From: Flavobacteriaceae bacterium
Lineage (GTDB): Bacteria > Bacteroidota > Bacteroidia > Flavobacteriales > Flavobacteriaceae
DNA length: 62,413 bases
Assembly (NCBI GenBank): GCA_023262185.1
Contig: JALRDO010000002.1
Location: 78,044-140,456 of the forward strand
Reading direction: 5' to 3'
Position numbers and translations under genes: made by a program. The notes below the pieces were generated by a model. The model ran no database searches, had not been told where the DNA came from, and saw only the letters and a list, made by a program, of their open reading frames with translations. Shown here one piece after another: positions 1-8,104 of this stretch; the first letter of the stretch is position 1; the number at the start of each line of letters is the position of its first letter.

Positions 1-1154
1 CCTAAGAGCTTACCTTCCATAGCATGCTCAGAGGTGTTTAGCACCGCGATACTTACGATCTTCTGCTGTTGAAGTCCTTGAAGAAATAGCTCTTGAGTTC
101 TAGGGCTGTCTACGCGTTGGTAAAGATGACCTTGGTCAACGGTAGGTTCAGACATATCTTGAACGTCAAAGAGTGAGAATTGGCCACTACCTGCGGTATC
201 AGAAGGGATAGTTGCTTGCTCGGTATTCTTCGAAGTAGAAGTATCTGAACTCGAGTCGTCTTTGGGAGCAAATAACTTGTGAAATTGATCCTTTAGTCTT
301 CTAAATTCTAGTGTATCAAAAATACGGTCAAGCTCCTCTAGTTGAGGCTGAGAACGTATAAATGACTTCGGATCGAACGTTACATCGCAATCCGTTTTAA
401 TGGTGGCTAATTGCTTTGAAAGAAGTGCTATTTCTACATTTTCAGCTATCCGTTCTTTGAGTTTGCCGCTTAGTTCTTCAATATTTTCTAGCAGGCCTTC
501 AAGTGATCCGTAAGCTTGTATAAATTTCTTAGCCGTTTTGTCTCCGACCCCAGGAAGACCAGGAATATTGTCACTTGCATCACCCATCATCCCAAGGTAG
601 TCGATCACCTGCTCAGGTCTTTCTACTCCGAAACGCTCTTGAACCTCAGGAATCCCCCATATTTCTACGTCATTGCCCATTCTTGATGGACGATACATAA
701 ATACATTTTCGCTTACTAATTGACCAAAATCTTTGTCTGGGGTAACCATGTAGACTTTAAAACCCTGATTTTCAGCTTGCTTTGACAGTGTTCCTATAAG
801 ATCGTCTGCCTCGTAGCCCTCTTGAACGACTATCGGAATATCCATCGCACGCAGCAGGGCCTCAATGTGGGGAACAGCAAAACGTATGGGATCTGGAGTT
901 TCTTGACGATTTGCCTTGTAATCTGCAAATATTTCGGTTCGCTCGGTGCTACCGCCTTTGTCGAAACATACACCTATGTATTCAGGCTGTTCGCGCTTTA
1001 TGAGATCGAGTAGAGCGTTCATAAAGCCCATTATAGCTGAGGTGTCTTCTCCTTTAGAATTGATCCTCGGATTTTTAATCAGGGCAAAATACCCTCTGAA
1101 GATTAATGCGTAGGCGTCAACGAGAAACAGTCTCTTCACATCGGTTTTACTCAT
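1..1154 (-). CDS. polA: DNA polymerase I, N-terminal part (partial)
   Basis: The first ~384 residues of DNA polymerase I are present; the rest lies beyond the left edge. The start is the ATG at 1154 (MSKTDVKRLFLVDAYALIFR). Residues ~5-290 form the 5'-3' exonuclease/flap domain: LVDAYALIFRG, EGYEADDLIGT, TPDKDFGQLV and the helix-hairpin-helix GDASDNIPGLPGVGDKTA are readable. A Ser/Asp-rich linker follows (~310-345), then the beginning of the 3'-5' exonuclease domain. There, the position where family members with proofreading carry a DxE motif reads IAVLN (A370, L372), so the proofreading site appears lost. The gene is divergent from the metallophosphoesterase gene across a 59-bp gap. Identification is secure; exonuclease inactivity is inferred. 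Confidence 0.97.
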   Translation of the reverse strand, partial: MSKTDVKRLFLVDAYALIFRGYFALIKNPRINSKGEDTSAIMGFMNALLDLIKREQPEYIGVCFDKGGSTERTEIFADYKANRQETPDPIRFAVPHIEALLRAMDIPIVVQEGYEADDLIGTLSKQAENQGFKVYMVTPDKDFGQLVSENVFMYRPSRMGNDVEIWGIPEVQERFGVERPEQVIDYLGMMGDASDNIPGLPGVGDKTAKKFIQAYGSLEGLLENIEELSGKLKERIAENVEIALLSKQLATIKTDCDVTFDPKSFIRSQPQLEELDRIFDTLEFRRLKDQFHKLFAPKDDSSSDTSTSKNTEQATIPSDTAGSGQFSLFDVQDMSEPTVDQGHLYQRVDSPRTQELFLQGLQQQKIVSIAVLNTSEHAMEGKLL

Positions 1155-1213
1155 AGAAACAGGGTCAAGGAGATGCAAGATAGCAGAATTTTAACTCTAA
1201 GCGGGCGAGATAA

Positions 1214-2452
1214 ATGGTACTTTTGCAGGATAAAAAAAGAGCTGTGTTTTACCTTGTTTTTGGTGTTTTTTATTTGTTTTTAGTGGTCTACGGATATGGG
1301 GCTGTGCGCGTTTTGCTTTCTTCGACGGTAAAGAAAAGACTCTACTGGATACTCACGCTTATTCCCTTTTTTATAGGAACCCCTCTTCGTTATATGGGAC
1401 TTTCTCTAGGTACAAAATGGGACGCCTATTTAACCGGTTTATTGTTTGCTATTACCACAGGTCTATTACTAGTTAGTGCACTTCTTTTGCTAGAAGATCT
1501 TTATCGCTTAGGGGTGTTCTTAAAGAAGAAGGTGCTACAAGTTTTAGGTAAAGATCAGCCCATGAATATAGATCGCCGTCGCTTTTTGAGTGCAACGGCT
1601 GTAAGCGTGGGGGCCCTTCCGTTTTCTTCTTTACTCATCGGAATGGGTGCGCGAAATAAGTATACGCTTCACACTTACGAACTCACGTTTGATCGCCTTC
1701 CTAAGGTCTTCGACGGATATACCATTATTCAAATCTCTGACCTTCATTTAGGAAGCTTTTCTTCACTCGAAGAATTTCAGCCTGGGCTTGACCTAGTAAA
1801 TGAACAAGAGGCTGATCTCTTGTTGTTTACAGGAGACATGGTAAACAATCAATCTGCAGAGGCCTTGCCATACATTCAGGCATTGGCTGACTTAAAGGCC
1901 AAGGACGGTAAATACGCGGTTTTAGGAAATCACGATTACGGCACCTATAACAGAGACTTTAGTGACGAAATGGTGGATGAAGACGTGCAGAAGCTTCTAG
2001 AAATTCAAACACAAATGGGCTTTAAGACGCTCAATAATGAGAGTGCTCTTATTCAGAGACAAGACGCCTATTTTAACCTGGTTGGGGTAGAAAATTGGGG
2101 AACGGGGCGATTTTTAAAAGCAGGTGATCTGACCAAGGCCACTGCGGCTATTGACACCTCTGTATTTACCTTACTCATGTCTCACGATCCTTCTCATTGG
2201 GAGGCCGAAGTGGTTGGGTTTGAAAAGAAAATCGATCTGTGTCTTAGTGGGCATACTCACGGATTTCAATTCGGGGTAGAGATTGCCGGCTACAAGTGGA
2301 GTCCTTCACAATACAGATATCCTCAATGGGCCGGAATGTACGAACAGAACGAACGACTGATAAATGTGAATAGGGGCTTTGGATATTTAGGGTACCCGGG
2401 TCGTTTCGGAATTTGGCCTGAGATCACTAGAATACGGTTAAAATCAAGCTGA
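1214..2452 (+). CDS. Membrane-anchored calcineurin-like metallophosphoesterase (YkuE/YaeI type)
   Basis: 412 residues. The N-terminal ~100 residues hold three or four hydrophobic segments. Residues 121-125 read RRRFL, followed by a short hydrophobic stretch, resembling an internal twin-arginine motif. The catalytic domain carries the five dinuclear-metal motifs: SDLHLG (175-180), TGDMVNN (206-212), GNHD (238-241), SHDPSHW (323-329) and GHTHG (346-350). Relatives with this architecture are phosphodiesterases acting on lipid or cell-envelope phosphoesters; the substrate here is unknown. The start is uncertain: a good flavobacterial -7 box (TACTTTTG, 1220-1227) lies just inside the reading frame, so translation could begin at GTG 1244 instead. 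Confidence 0.88.
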   Translation: MVLLQDKKRAVFYLVFGVFYLFLVVYGYGAVRVLLSSTVKKRLYWILTLIPFFIGTPLRYMGLSLGTKWDAYLTGLLFAITTGLLLVSALLLLEDLYRLGVFLKKKVLQVLGKDQPMNIDRRRFLSATAVSVGALPFSSLLIGMGARNKYTLHTYELTFDRLPKVFDGYTIIQISDLHLGSFSSLEEFQPGLDLVNEQEADLLLFTGDMVNNQSAEALPYIQALADLKAKDGKYAVLGNHDYGTYNRDFSDEMVDEDVQKLLEIQTQMGFKTLNNESALIQRQDAYFNLVGVENWGTGRFLKAGDLTKATAAIDTSVFTLLMSHDPSHWEAEVVGFEKKIDLCLSGHTHGFQFGVEIAGYKWSPSQYRYPQWAGMYEQNERLINVNRGFGYLGYPGRFGIWPEITRIRLKSS

Positions 2453-2506
2453 TTGAATTCAGTTCAATGGCAATTTTACTAACTTGCAGCACCAATTGAA
2501 CAAGAC

Positions 2507-2803
2507 ATGTCAAAATTTGGTGAATTAATTGACCTAGATGTTCCCGTACTCTTCAATTTTTATGCAGAGTGGAATGACGCCTCGCTATCCATGTCTCCGG
2601 TCTTAAGAGACGTAGCAGCTGCCCTTGGCGATAAGGGTAAGGTGATCAAGATAGATGTTGACAAAAATCAAGAGCTTTCTCAAGCGCTTCGCATCAAGGG
2701 TCTTCCTACCCTTATAATTTACAAGAAAGGTGAGATGATGTGGCGTCAAAGTGGTGAGCTTGATGCAAACACTTTGCTAGGCATTATCAGCGAATACGTT
2801 TAA
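2507..2803 (+). CDS. Thioredoxin-fold protein lacking the active-site cysteines
   Basis: 98 residues with the full thioredoxin fold: FNFYAEWNDASLSMSPVL in place of the usual FWAxWCGPC segment, KIDVDKNQEL, and the cis-proline loop GLPTLIIY. The CxxC is replaced by residues without any cysteine (N-D-A-S after the conserved Trp), and the protein has no Cys at all. It therefore cannot be a thiol oxidoreductase; a chaperone-like or protein-binding role is inferred. It lies 54 bp after the metallophosphoesterase gene and converges on the DUF2723 gene with a 4-bp gap. I recall close relatives in other flavobacteria, so this is probably a lineage-conserved protein and not a decaying gene. Confidence 0.87.
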   Translation: MSKFGELIDLDVPVLFNFYAEWNDASLSMSPVLRDVAAALGDKGKVIKIDVDKNQELSQALRIKGLPTLIIYKKGEMMWRQSGELDANTLLGIISEYV

Positions 2804-2807
2804 CCTC

Positions 2808-5800
2808 TTATTCTTCTAGCTGAGCTTGTGCTCCTTCTAGGATGTACACAAGATCATTGATGTATCCGTTGTAGCGCTCGGTGAAGGGCGTTATGAAGTC
2901 TTCGTCATCGGCCTCGGTAGATAAATCCAAAACTCTTCGTGCGGCTTCAAGGTCACTGTAGATCTCTTCGATTCGTCTATAGCTTTCATCTGCTCCAAGG
3001 GTGGTGTAGTATTCCAAGTGATCGAGATAAAGCGTTAGTAATTCAGTTGAAAGTGCTTGCGCTTTATCGATTGCCTCTATGGCGTAATAACCCTGAATAA
3101 ACGGCTCTACAAAGGCGTAAAATCTAAAGGCTTTGAGAGGCATTTTAGAAACGGCCAGATCAATAACTTTCTCTGCCTTTTCGAACTTTTCTTCGGCAAT
3201 CAACTGCTCTACCAGGCGCGCCATATTGCTTCTAAATGAAATACCCTGTGCTCGCGTTTGCGGATCGATATATACAGAAGGATCCTCTGAATTTCCCCAT
3301 TCCCATTTCATAACGATGTCGTACATCAGGTCAGTATCGATTCTCCCCATATCGAAAGCGCCCTTGTCTTCAGTGAAAATGGGAACAAGTTTGAACACTA
3401 ATCCGTCTAATTGCAGATAGTGTTTCATATAGAGGTACTCCCCGGCGTCAAGGCTGCCCCCAGAGAAGTATATCGGGCGTTGCCACTGATTTGTGTAAAG
3501 AATATCTAGCATCAGAAGGCGGTTTTTAGGGAGCGCACTTTGAGGCAAATCAATATCTATGTAAGGAACAATAAGAGAACTGTCTTTTGCTGCTACCAGC
3601 CCTGAGGCCAGGACGGCTTCTTTGTCTACGGGAACTCTAATCTTATGCGTCGGATAATAGACGATGTCGAGTTGGTCGTCGGTAAAATCAGTCATATCCA
3701 CGCCACGTTGACGCATGAGATAGCTAATTTTGGTTTCAGGTTTTCCGCTGCTGACCCAATCCATGAATCTTTCAATATCCCAACGTTCTTCGGCTACTTC
3801 TGGAATGGGTTGGTAATAGATTACATCGCGTGTTCCGAAGCGGTATTGATTGTGCGAGAGCTTAGAAGGTATAGGATCACTCTCATAAGCCTTACGCTTC
3901 ATCTGATCGATGTACCAATCAGTGGCAAGCAAACTAGAATTAATGATGCGTACATCTGTTCTGTAACCTTCGATTTCTTGAACGTACCACAGCGGAAAGG
4001 TGTCGTTATCTCCGATGGTGAAAAGAAGGGCCCCTTGATCTTCTGCAGTAGAATCTAGATAAGCCATGGCGGTTGAACGGGCAGTCTTGCGATTGGAGCG
4101 ATCGTGGTCGTCCCAATTCTCAAATGCCATAAGTCCGGGGACTGCTAACAAACAGAGTGCAAATGCGGCTATGGAAACTGAAGGCTTTAATACCTTGGTA
4201 GAGCGGCTTAAAACATCCATAATACCAAGCACTCCTAAACCTACCCAAATGCTGAAAATAAAGAAGGATCCTACCAGAGAATAGTCGCGTTCTCTTGGTT
4301 GAAAAATGGTGGGGTTTGTGTAGAATTGAATCGCGAGTCCGGTGAAAAGAAAGAAGACCAAAAGGGTGTAAAACGATTTCCAGTCGCGTTTTGCATTGAA
4401 GTAGAGTCCTATTAAACCAAGAATAAAGGGAAGAAAGTAATAGGTGTTTCTGGCCTTGTTGTTCTCTAGATCTTCAGGAAGGTTTGATTGGTTACCTAAG
4501 CGTAAGCTGTCTACGAAAGAGATTCCGCTAAGCCACTCTCCATTCGCATTAAAGCGGCCTTGCTCGTCATTTTGGCGTCCTATAAAATTCCAGAAGAAAT
4601 AGCGCCAATACATGTAATTGAACTGAAAATCGATGAGGTAGGTTAAATTCTGTCCGAAGCTTGGGGGACGTACCTCTATATATTCTGCAAAGCTTTTTAA
4701 GAAATCGATGTATTGAGTTGTATCGATATCGCCTTCGGCACTCATTTGCCTGAATTGTGCAATGGCTGACCGCAATTCGCTATCTCCTTGGTAGCGTGGA
4801 TTAATTGAAAAATCGAGACGACCGTAATAGCGCATGTAGTTTTCTGCAGATGAGGCGCTCCACATGCGTGGCAATAATCCAACGTGATCCGGGTTAGGCC
4901 CTTGAATCGCCCCTTTGTACGCGTTTACGATTTCATAACGCTGTAATTTTTGATTCTTTTCGTACTTCGGGCTACCGTCTTGATCGGGCCCTGCTGGAGC
5001 AAAGTAATCTGAATAAAAAGATCCGTAAAAAGGACTCTCAGGTGCCGGATACTGTTCGCGATTGTAATAGGCGAGCAGCGCGCGAGCATCCTCAGGATTG
5101 TTCTCATTTACCACGGTTTGAGCATTTGCTCTGATGGGTAACATAAGCCAAGTAGAGAATCCGATGATAAAAAATAAGACCATGTGAGAAAATACATGGA
5201 TTTTATGCCAATTCTTTTGCTTGCTCTTTCGTATGGCGTATATAATAAGGGCTGCTAAAGCAATCCCGGTCAAAATAGATCCTGAATTAAAGGGCAGACC
5301 AATTTGATTCACAAAGAACACCTCGGCTGCTCCGAACAATTTTAATACGTAAGTAAGTGAAAAGCGATATACTAAAAACAGTAAACCCACTACACTGAGA
5401 TTCGCGATAATGAAATTTTTAGGAGTGATCTTTTCTGTGGTTTTGAAATAATAGAGTAGTCCAATAGACGGAATAGCTAAGAACCCCATAAACTGAATAC
5501 CGAACACTAGACCTACAACAAAGGCAATTAGCACGAGGTAACGATCCCCGTTTGGGTTATGCAGGCGGTCGGTCCAAACTAGACCAAGCCATAGCAAGAG
5601 CGCCATCACTAGGCTCGCCATGGCGTACACTTCTGTTTCAACCGCATTAAACCAGAAACTATCTGAAAAACCAAGAGTCAATGCGCCAACAACTCCGGCT
5701 CCTAAAATTCCAATAATAGAAGCGGTTTCGGTAATAGGGTCATCGGTTTTTAGATTGTTGCGTTTGCGCAATATCTTTTCTCCAAGATTCACGATGATTT

Positions 5801-6089
5801 TAAAGGTGAAAAAGAGGGTAAAGGCACTAGAAACTACAGAAACCCAATTCACCATTAAGGCGATCTTCTCGACATTCGAGAAGGCAAATGTTGCCATGAA
5901 GGCTCCAATCAATTGAAAAAGGGGGGCTCCTGGGGGGTGTCCGATTTGTAATTTTGCTGAGGTAGATATGTATTCTCCGGCATCCCAAAAGCTTCCGGTG
6001 GGCTCGACGGTCAATCCGTAAACTGCGAGTCCGATAACAAAGATGATCCAAGAAACTATGCGGCGATCGCGCTGTAATTCAAACTGCAT
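2808..6089 (-). CDS. GT117/DUF2723 family membrane protein, putative protein O-glycosyltransferase
   Basis: 1093 residues from the ATG at 6089. A longer frame to 6272 would run through the tRNA-Gln gene and is rejected. The N-terminal half has about a dozen transmembrane helices. The first extracytoplasmic loop carries GSFWDAGEYI (D36, E39), the acidic pair typical of GT-C enzymes such as protein O-mannosyltransferases; the family includes human TMEM260. The C-terminal ~400 residues are soluble, with a segment LLFTIGDNDTFPLWYVQE and a helical TPR-like tail. Family knowledge suggests transfer of sugar from a polyprenyl phosphate onto exported proteins. The particular substrate is unknown. No operon partner is visible. 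Confidence 0.88.
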   Translation of the reverse strand: MQFELQRDRRIVSWIIFVIGLAVYGLTVEPTGSFWDAGEYISTSAKLQIGHPPGAPLFQLIGAFMATFAFSNVEKIALMVNWVSVVSSAFTLFFTFKIIVNLGEKILRKRNNLKTDDPITETASIIGILGAGVVGALTLGFSDSFWFNAVETEVYAMASLVMALLLWLGLVWTDRLHNPNGDRYLVLIAFVVGLVFGIQFMGFLAIPSIGLLYYFKTTEKITPKNFIIANLSVVGLLFLVYRFSLTYVLKLFGAAEVFFVNQIGLPFNSGSILTGIALAALIIYAIRKSKQKNWHKIHVFSHMVLFFIIGFSTWLMLPIRANAQTVVNENNPEDARALLAYYNREQYPAPESPFYGSFYSDYFAPAGPDQDGSPKYEKNQKLQRYEIVNAYKGAIQGPNPDHVGLLPRMWSASSAENYMRYYGRLDFSINPRYQGDSELRSAIAQFRQMSAEGDIDTTQYIDFLKSFAEYIEVRPPSFGQNLTYLIDFQFNYMYWRYFFWNFIGRQNDEQGRFNANGEWLSGISFVDSLRLGNQSNLPEDLENNKARNTYYFLPFILGLIGLYFNAKRDWKSFYTLLVFFLFTGLAIQFYTNPTIFQPRERDYSLVGSFFIFSIWVGLGVLGIMDVLSRSTKVLKPSVSIAAFALCLLAVPGLMAFENWDDHDRSNRKTARSTAMAYLDSTAEDQGALLFTIGDNDTFPLWYVQEIEGYRTDVRIINSSLLATDWYIDQMKRKAYESDPIPSKLSHNQYRFGTRDVIYYQPIPEVAEERWDIERFMDWVSSGKPETKISYLMRQRGVDMTDFTDDQLDIVYYPTHKIRVPVDKEAVLASGLVAAKDSSLIVPYIDIDLPQSALPKNRLLMLDILYTNQWQRPIYFSGGSLDAGEYLYMKHYLQLDGLVFKLVPIFTEDKGAFDMGRIDTDLMYDIVMKWEWGNSEDPSVYIDPQTRAQGISFRSNMARLVEQLIAEEKFEKAEKVIDLAVSKMPLKAFRFYAFVEPFIQGYYAIEAIDKAQALSTELLTLYLDHLEYYTTLGADESYRRIEEIYSDLEAARRVLDLSTEADDEDFITPFTERYNGYINDLVYILEGAQAQLEE

Positions 6090-6142
6090 TTGTACCCGTT
6101 TTTGAGCCTTATTAAGGTCAACGAAATTAGCGTTTTTAATTT

Positions 6143-6171
6143 TTGCAGATTCTAAGAATAGTTTAAATTTG
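6143..6171 (+). promoter_or_regulatory. Flavobacterial sigma-A promoter for tRNA-Gln
   Basis: TTG at 6143-6145 and TAAATTTG at 6164-6171 are separated by 18 bp, matching the flavobacterial consensus TTG-N17-23-TAnnTTTG. The tRNA-Gln gene begins 17 bp downstream. It sits inside the 5' leader of the divergently transcribed DUF2723 gene. Confidence 0.7.
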
Positions 6172-6188
6172 CACCCTCGATTGAGTAG

Positions 6189-6260
6189 TGGCCTATGGTG
6201 TAATTGGTAACACAGCTGATTTTGGTTCAGTCGTTCAAGGTTCGAGTCCTTGTAGGCCAA
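6189..6260 (+). tRNA. tRNA-Gln (anticodon TTG)
   Basis: A 72-nt cloverleaf without encoded CCA. The acceptor stem TGGCCTA (6189-6195) pairs with TAGGCCA (6253-6259), with discriminator A at 6260. The anticodon stem GCTGA/TCAGT encloses TTTTGGT, placing TTG at positions 34-36. The T arm reads CAAGG-TTCGAGT-CCTTG. A terminator hairpin follows 41 bp downstream. Confidence 0.95.
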
Positions 6261-6301
6261 CATCTTTTTCAAGAGTGCTTTTTAGTGCACTCTAAAAGCT
6301 T

Positions 6302-6330
6302 AAAAGAGGGGACAGTAGTCCCCTCTTTTG
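6302..6330 (+). terminator. Intrinsic terminator after tRNA-Gln
   Basis: A perfect 11-bp stem, AAAAGAGGGGA (6302-6312) with TCCCCTCTTTT (6319-6329), and a 6-nt loop. The stem's own T-run ends it. It lies 6 bp before the rimP ATG, so it may also attenuate read-through into rimP-nusA-infB. Confidence 0.7.
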
Positions 6331-6335
6331 TTACT

Positions 6336-6812
6336 ATGGCAGAAGTGTTTAAAAATAGAGTTAACGATTTGTTGGAGGCTTTTTTACAGAAGCGTCCTGA
6401 CCTTTTTTTAATTGATTTTACGGTCTCTTCTGATCACAGTATTAAAGTGGTCCTCGATGGGGATAACGGCGTAAGTGTAAACGACTGCATTGAAGCTTCA
6501 CGGGCTATAGAACACCAACTGGATCGTGAAGCGCTTGATTTTTCACTAGAGGTGTTTTCGGCCGGAGCCACCGCTCCACTGCAGCTACCCAGACAGTACA
6601 AACAACATGTCGGAAGGGTGCTCAAGGTTGAGACCGCAGCTGCCAAATACAAAGGTGTTTTGACTGAAGTGAATGACCAGTTGATTGGTTTGTCATGGAA
6701 AGAGCGCCAACCTAAACCGGTGGGAAAAGGTAAAGTAACTGTAGAATATTCACAGCAGATTAATTTTAACGAGATTACAAAAGCACAAATAGAAATAACA
6801 TTCAAGCCCTGA
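6336..6812 (+). CDS. rimP: Ribosome maturation factor RimP
   Basis: 158 residues from the ATG at 6336; an upstream in-frame start at 6204 lies within the tRNA gene and is rejected. The N-terminal domain carries LIDFTVSSDHSIKVVLDGDNGVSVNDCIEASRAIE, the RimP signature region, and LEVFSAGATAPLQLPRQYKQHVGR matches the conserved block at the inter-domain junction (usually VSSPGLDRPL). The Sm-like C-terminal domain is present (~90-158). RimP binds the 30S subunit during late assembly. It is the first gene of rimP-nusA-infB; nusA begins 2 bp after its stop. It starts almost directly after the tRNA-Gln terminator hairpin. Confidence 0.95.
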   Translation: MAEVFKNRVNDLLEAFLQKRPDLFLIDFTVSSDHSIKVVLDGDNGVSVNDCIEASRAIEHQLDREALDFSLEVFSAGATAPLQLPRQYKQHVGRVLKVETAAAKYKGVLTEVNDQLIGLSWKERQPKPVGKGKVTVEYSQQINFNEITKAQIEITFKP

Positions 6813-6814
6813 TC

Positions 6815-8047
6815 ATGGAAAATTTAGCATTAATAGAATCTTTTTCTGAGTTCAAAGACGATAAGTTTATCGACAGAGTAACGCTTATGGCCATTTTGGA
6901 AGAAGTGTTTAGAAATACACTGAAGAAGAAATTTGGTTCTGACGACAACTTCGATATTATCATTAACCCAGACAAGGGAGATCTTGAGATTTGGAGAAAT
7001 AGGGTGGTGGTTGATGACGGTATGGTTGAAGACGAGAACGAAGAAATCTCTCTTTCTGAGGCCCGAAAAATTGAACCTGACTTTGAAGTGGGTGAAGATG
7101 TGTCAGAAGAAGTGAAGCTTGTGGATCTTGGCCGACGTTCAATCTTGGCGTTGAGACAGAATCTCGTGGCTAGAATTCAAGAACACGACAATACTACTAT
7201 CTACAAGCAATTCAAAGATCTTGAAGGTGAGTTGTTCACTGCTGAGGTACACCACATCCGCCACAAAGCGATTATTCTGCTGGACGATGAAGGAAATGAG
7301 ATTATTTTGCCTAAAGACCGTCAGATTCCTTCAGACTTTTTTAGAAAGGGCGACAATGTGAGAGGTGTGATTGAAAGCGTTGAATTGAAAGGAACAAAGC
7401 CTACCATTATTTTATCGCGAACCTCACCTAAGTTCTTAGAGCAACTCTTTTTCCAAGAGATCCCAGAGGTTTTTGACGGATTGATCACAATCAAAAAAGC
7501 GGTAAGAATACCTGGAGAAAAGGCAAAAGTTGCCGTTGATTCATATGATGATCGCATTGACCCGGTTGGTGCTTGTGTCGGAATGAAGGGTTCTAGAATT
7601 CACGGAATTGTTCGTGAATTAGGGAACGAAAATATTGATGTAATTAACTGGACAAATAATAAGCAGCTTTTGGTGACACGTGCGCTAAGCCCTGCAAAAG
7701 TAAGCTCAGTGAAGCTCAATGATGAGAACATGACCGCTCAGGTATATCTTAAATCTGAAGAGGTTTCAAAGGCCATTGGACGAAGTGGGCATAATATCCG
7801 CCTTGCAGGACAGCTTTCGGGTTATGAAATCGATGTCTTCAGAGAAGGGGTTGAAGAAGATGTTGAATTGACAGAATTCTCAGATGAGATCGATGCATGG
7901 ATCATTCAAGAATTCAAGAAAATTGGATTGGATACAGCACGCAGTGTACTCGAATTAGATATTGAGGACCTTATTAAGCGCACAGACCTAGAAGAAGAAA
8001 CGGTGCGTGAGGTAGTCCGCATACTTAAATCTGAGTTTGAAGACTAA
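6815..8047 (+). CDS. nusA: Transcription termination/antitermination factor NusA
   Basis: 410 residues. The N-terminal RNA-polymerase-binding domain (~1-125) is followed by an S1 domain (~130-200, ending KGDNVRGVIES), then KH1 and KH2. Readable KH landmarks are DPVGACVGMKGSRIHGIVRELGNENIDVINW and SKAIGRSGHNIRLAGQLSGYEIDV. A short C-terminal acidic helix-hairpin-helix unit follows (~345-410), so this is the short form with one C-terminal unit, not the two acidic repeats of E. coli. NusA modulates pausing, termination and antitermination. Middle gene of rimP-nusA-infB. Confidence 0.97.
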   Translation: MENLALIESFSEFKDDKFIDRVTLMAILEEVFRNTLKKKFGSDDNFDIIINPDKGDLEIWRNRVVVDDGMVEDENEEISLSEARKIEPDFEVGEDVSEEVKLVDLGRRSILALRQNLVARIQEHDNTTIYKQFKDLEGELFTAEVHHIRHKAIILLDDEGNEIILPKDRQIPSDFFRKGDNVRGVIESVELKGTKPTIILSRTSPKFLEQLFFQEIPEVFDGLITIKKAVRIPGEKAKVAVDSYDDRIDPVGACVGMKGSRIHGIVRELGNENIDVINWTNNKQLLVTRALSPAKVSSVKLNDENMTAQVYLKSEEVSKAIGRSGHNIRLAGQLSGYEIDVFREGVEEDVELTEFSDEIDAWIIQEFKKIGLDTARSVLELDIEDLIKRTDLEEETVREVVRILKSEFED

Positions 8048-8051
8048 CTTT

Positions 8052-8059
8052 TATATTTG
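8052..8059 (+). promoter_or_regulatory. Possible internal -7 box upstream of infB
   Basis: TATATTTG matches the flavobacterial -7 consensus TAnnTTTG and lies in the 57-bp nusA-infB gap. No TTG occurs at the right distance upstream, so this is a weak prediction of an internal promoter. Confidence 0.35.
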
Positions 8060-8104
8060 CAATAATCCGCCTTCCTTAAGTAAGTAATAGACGAAAACGA
8101 TTGT

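Noticed and set aside
822-1013. 63-residue plus-strand frame inside polA
   Set aside because: Antisense to the 5'-3' exonuclease domain, whose motifs are clear on the other strand.
3057-4284. Several open frames on the plus strand within the DUF2723 gene
   Set aside because: They are antisense to a well-supported membrane protein gene and show no recognisable domain.
6090-6272. N-terminal extension of the DUF2723 gene to 6272
   Set aside because: The extension is the complement of the tRNA-Gln gene and its promoter; the ATG at 6089 starts directly before the first membrane helix.
6204-6335. N-terminal extension of rimP
   Set aside because: It reads through tRNA-Gln and the terminator hairpin; homology to RimP begins after the ATG at 6336.
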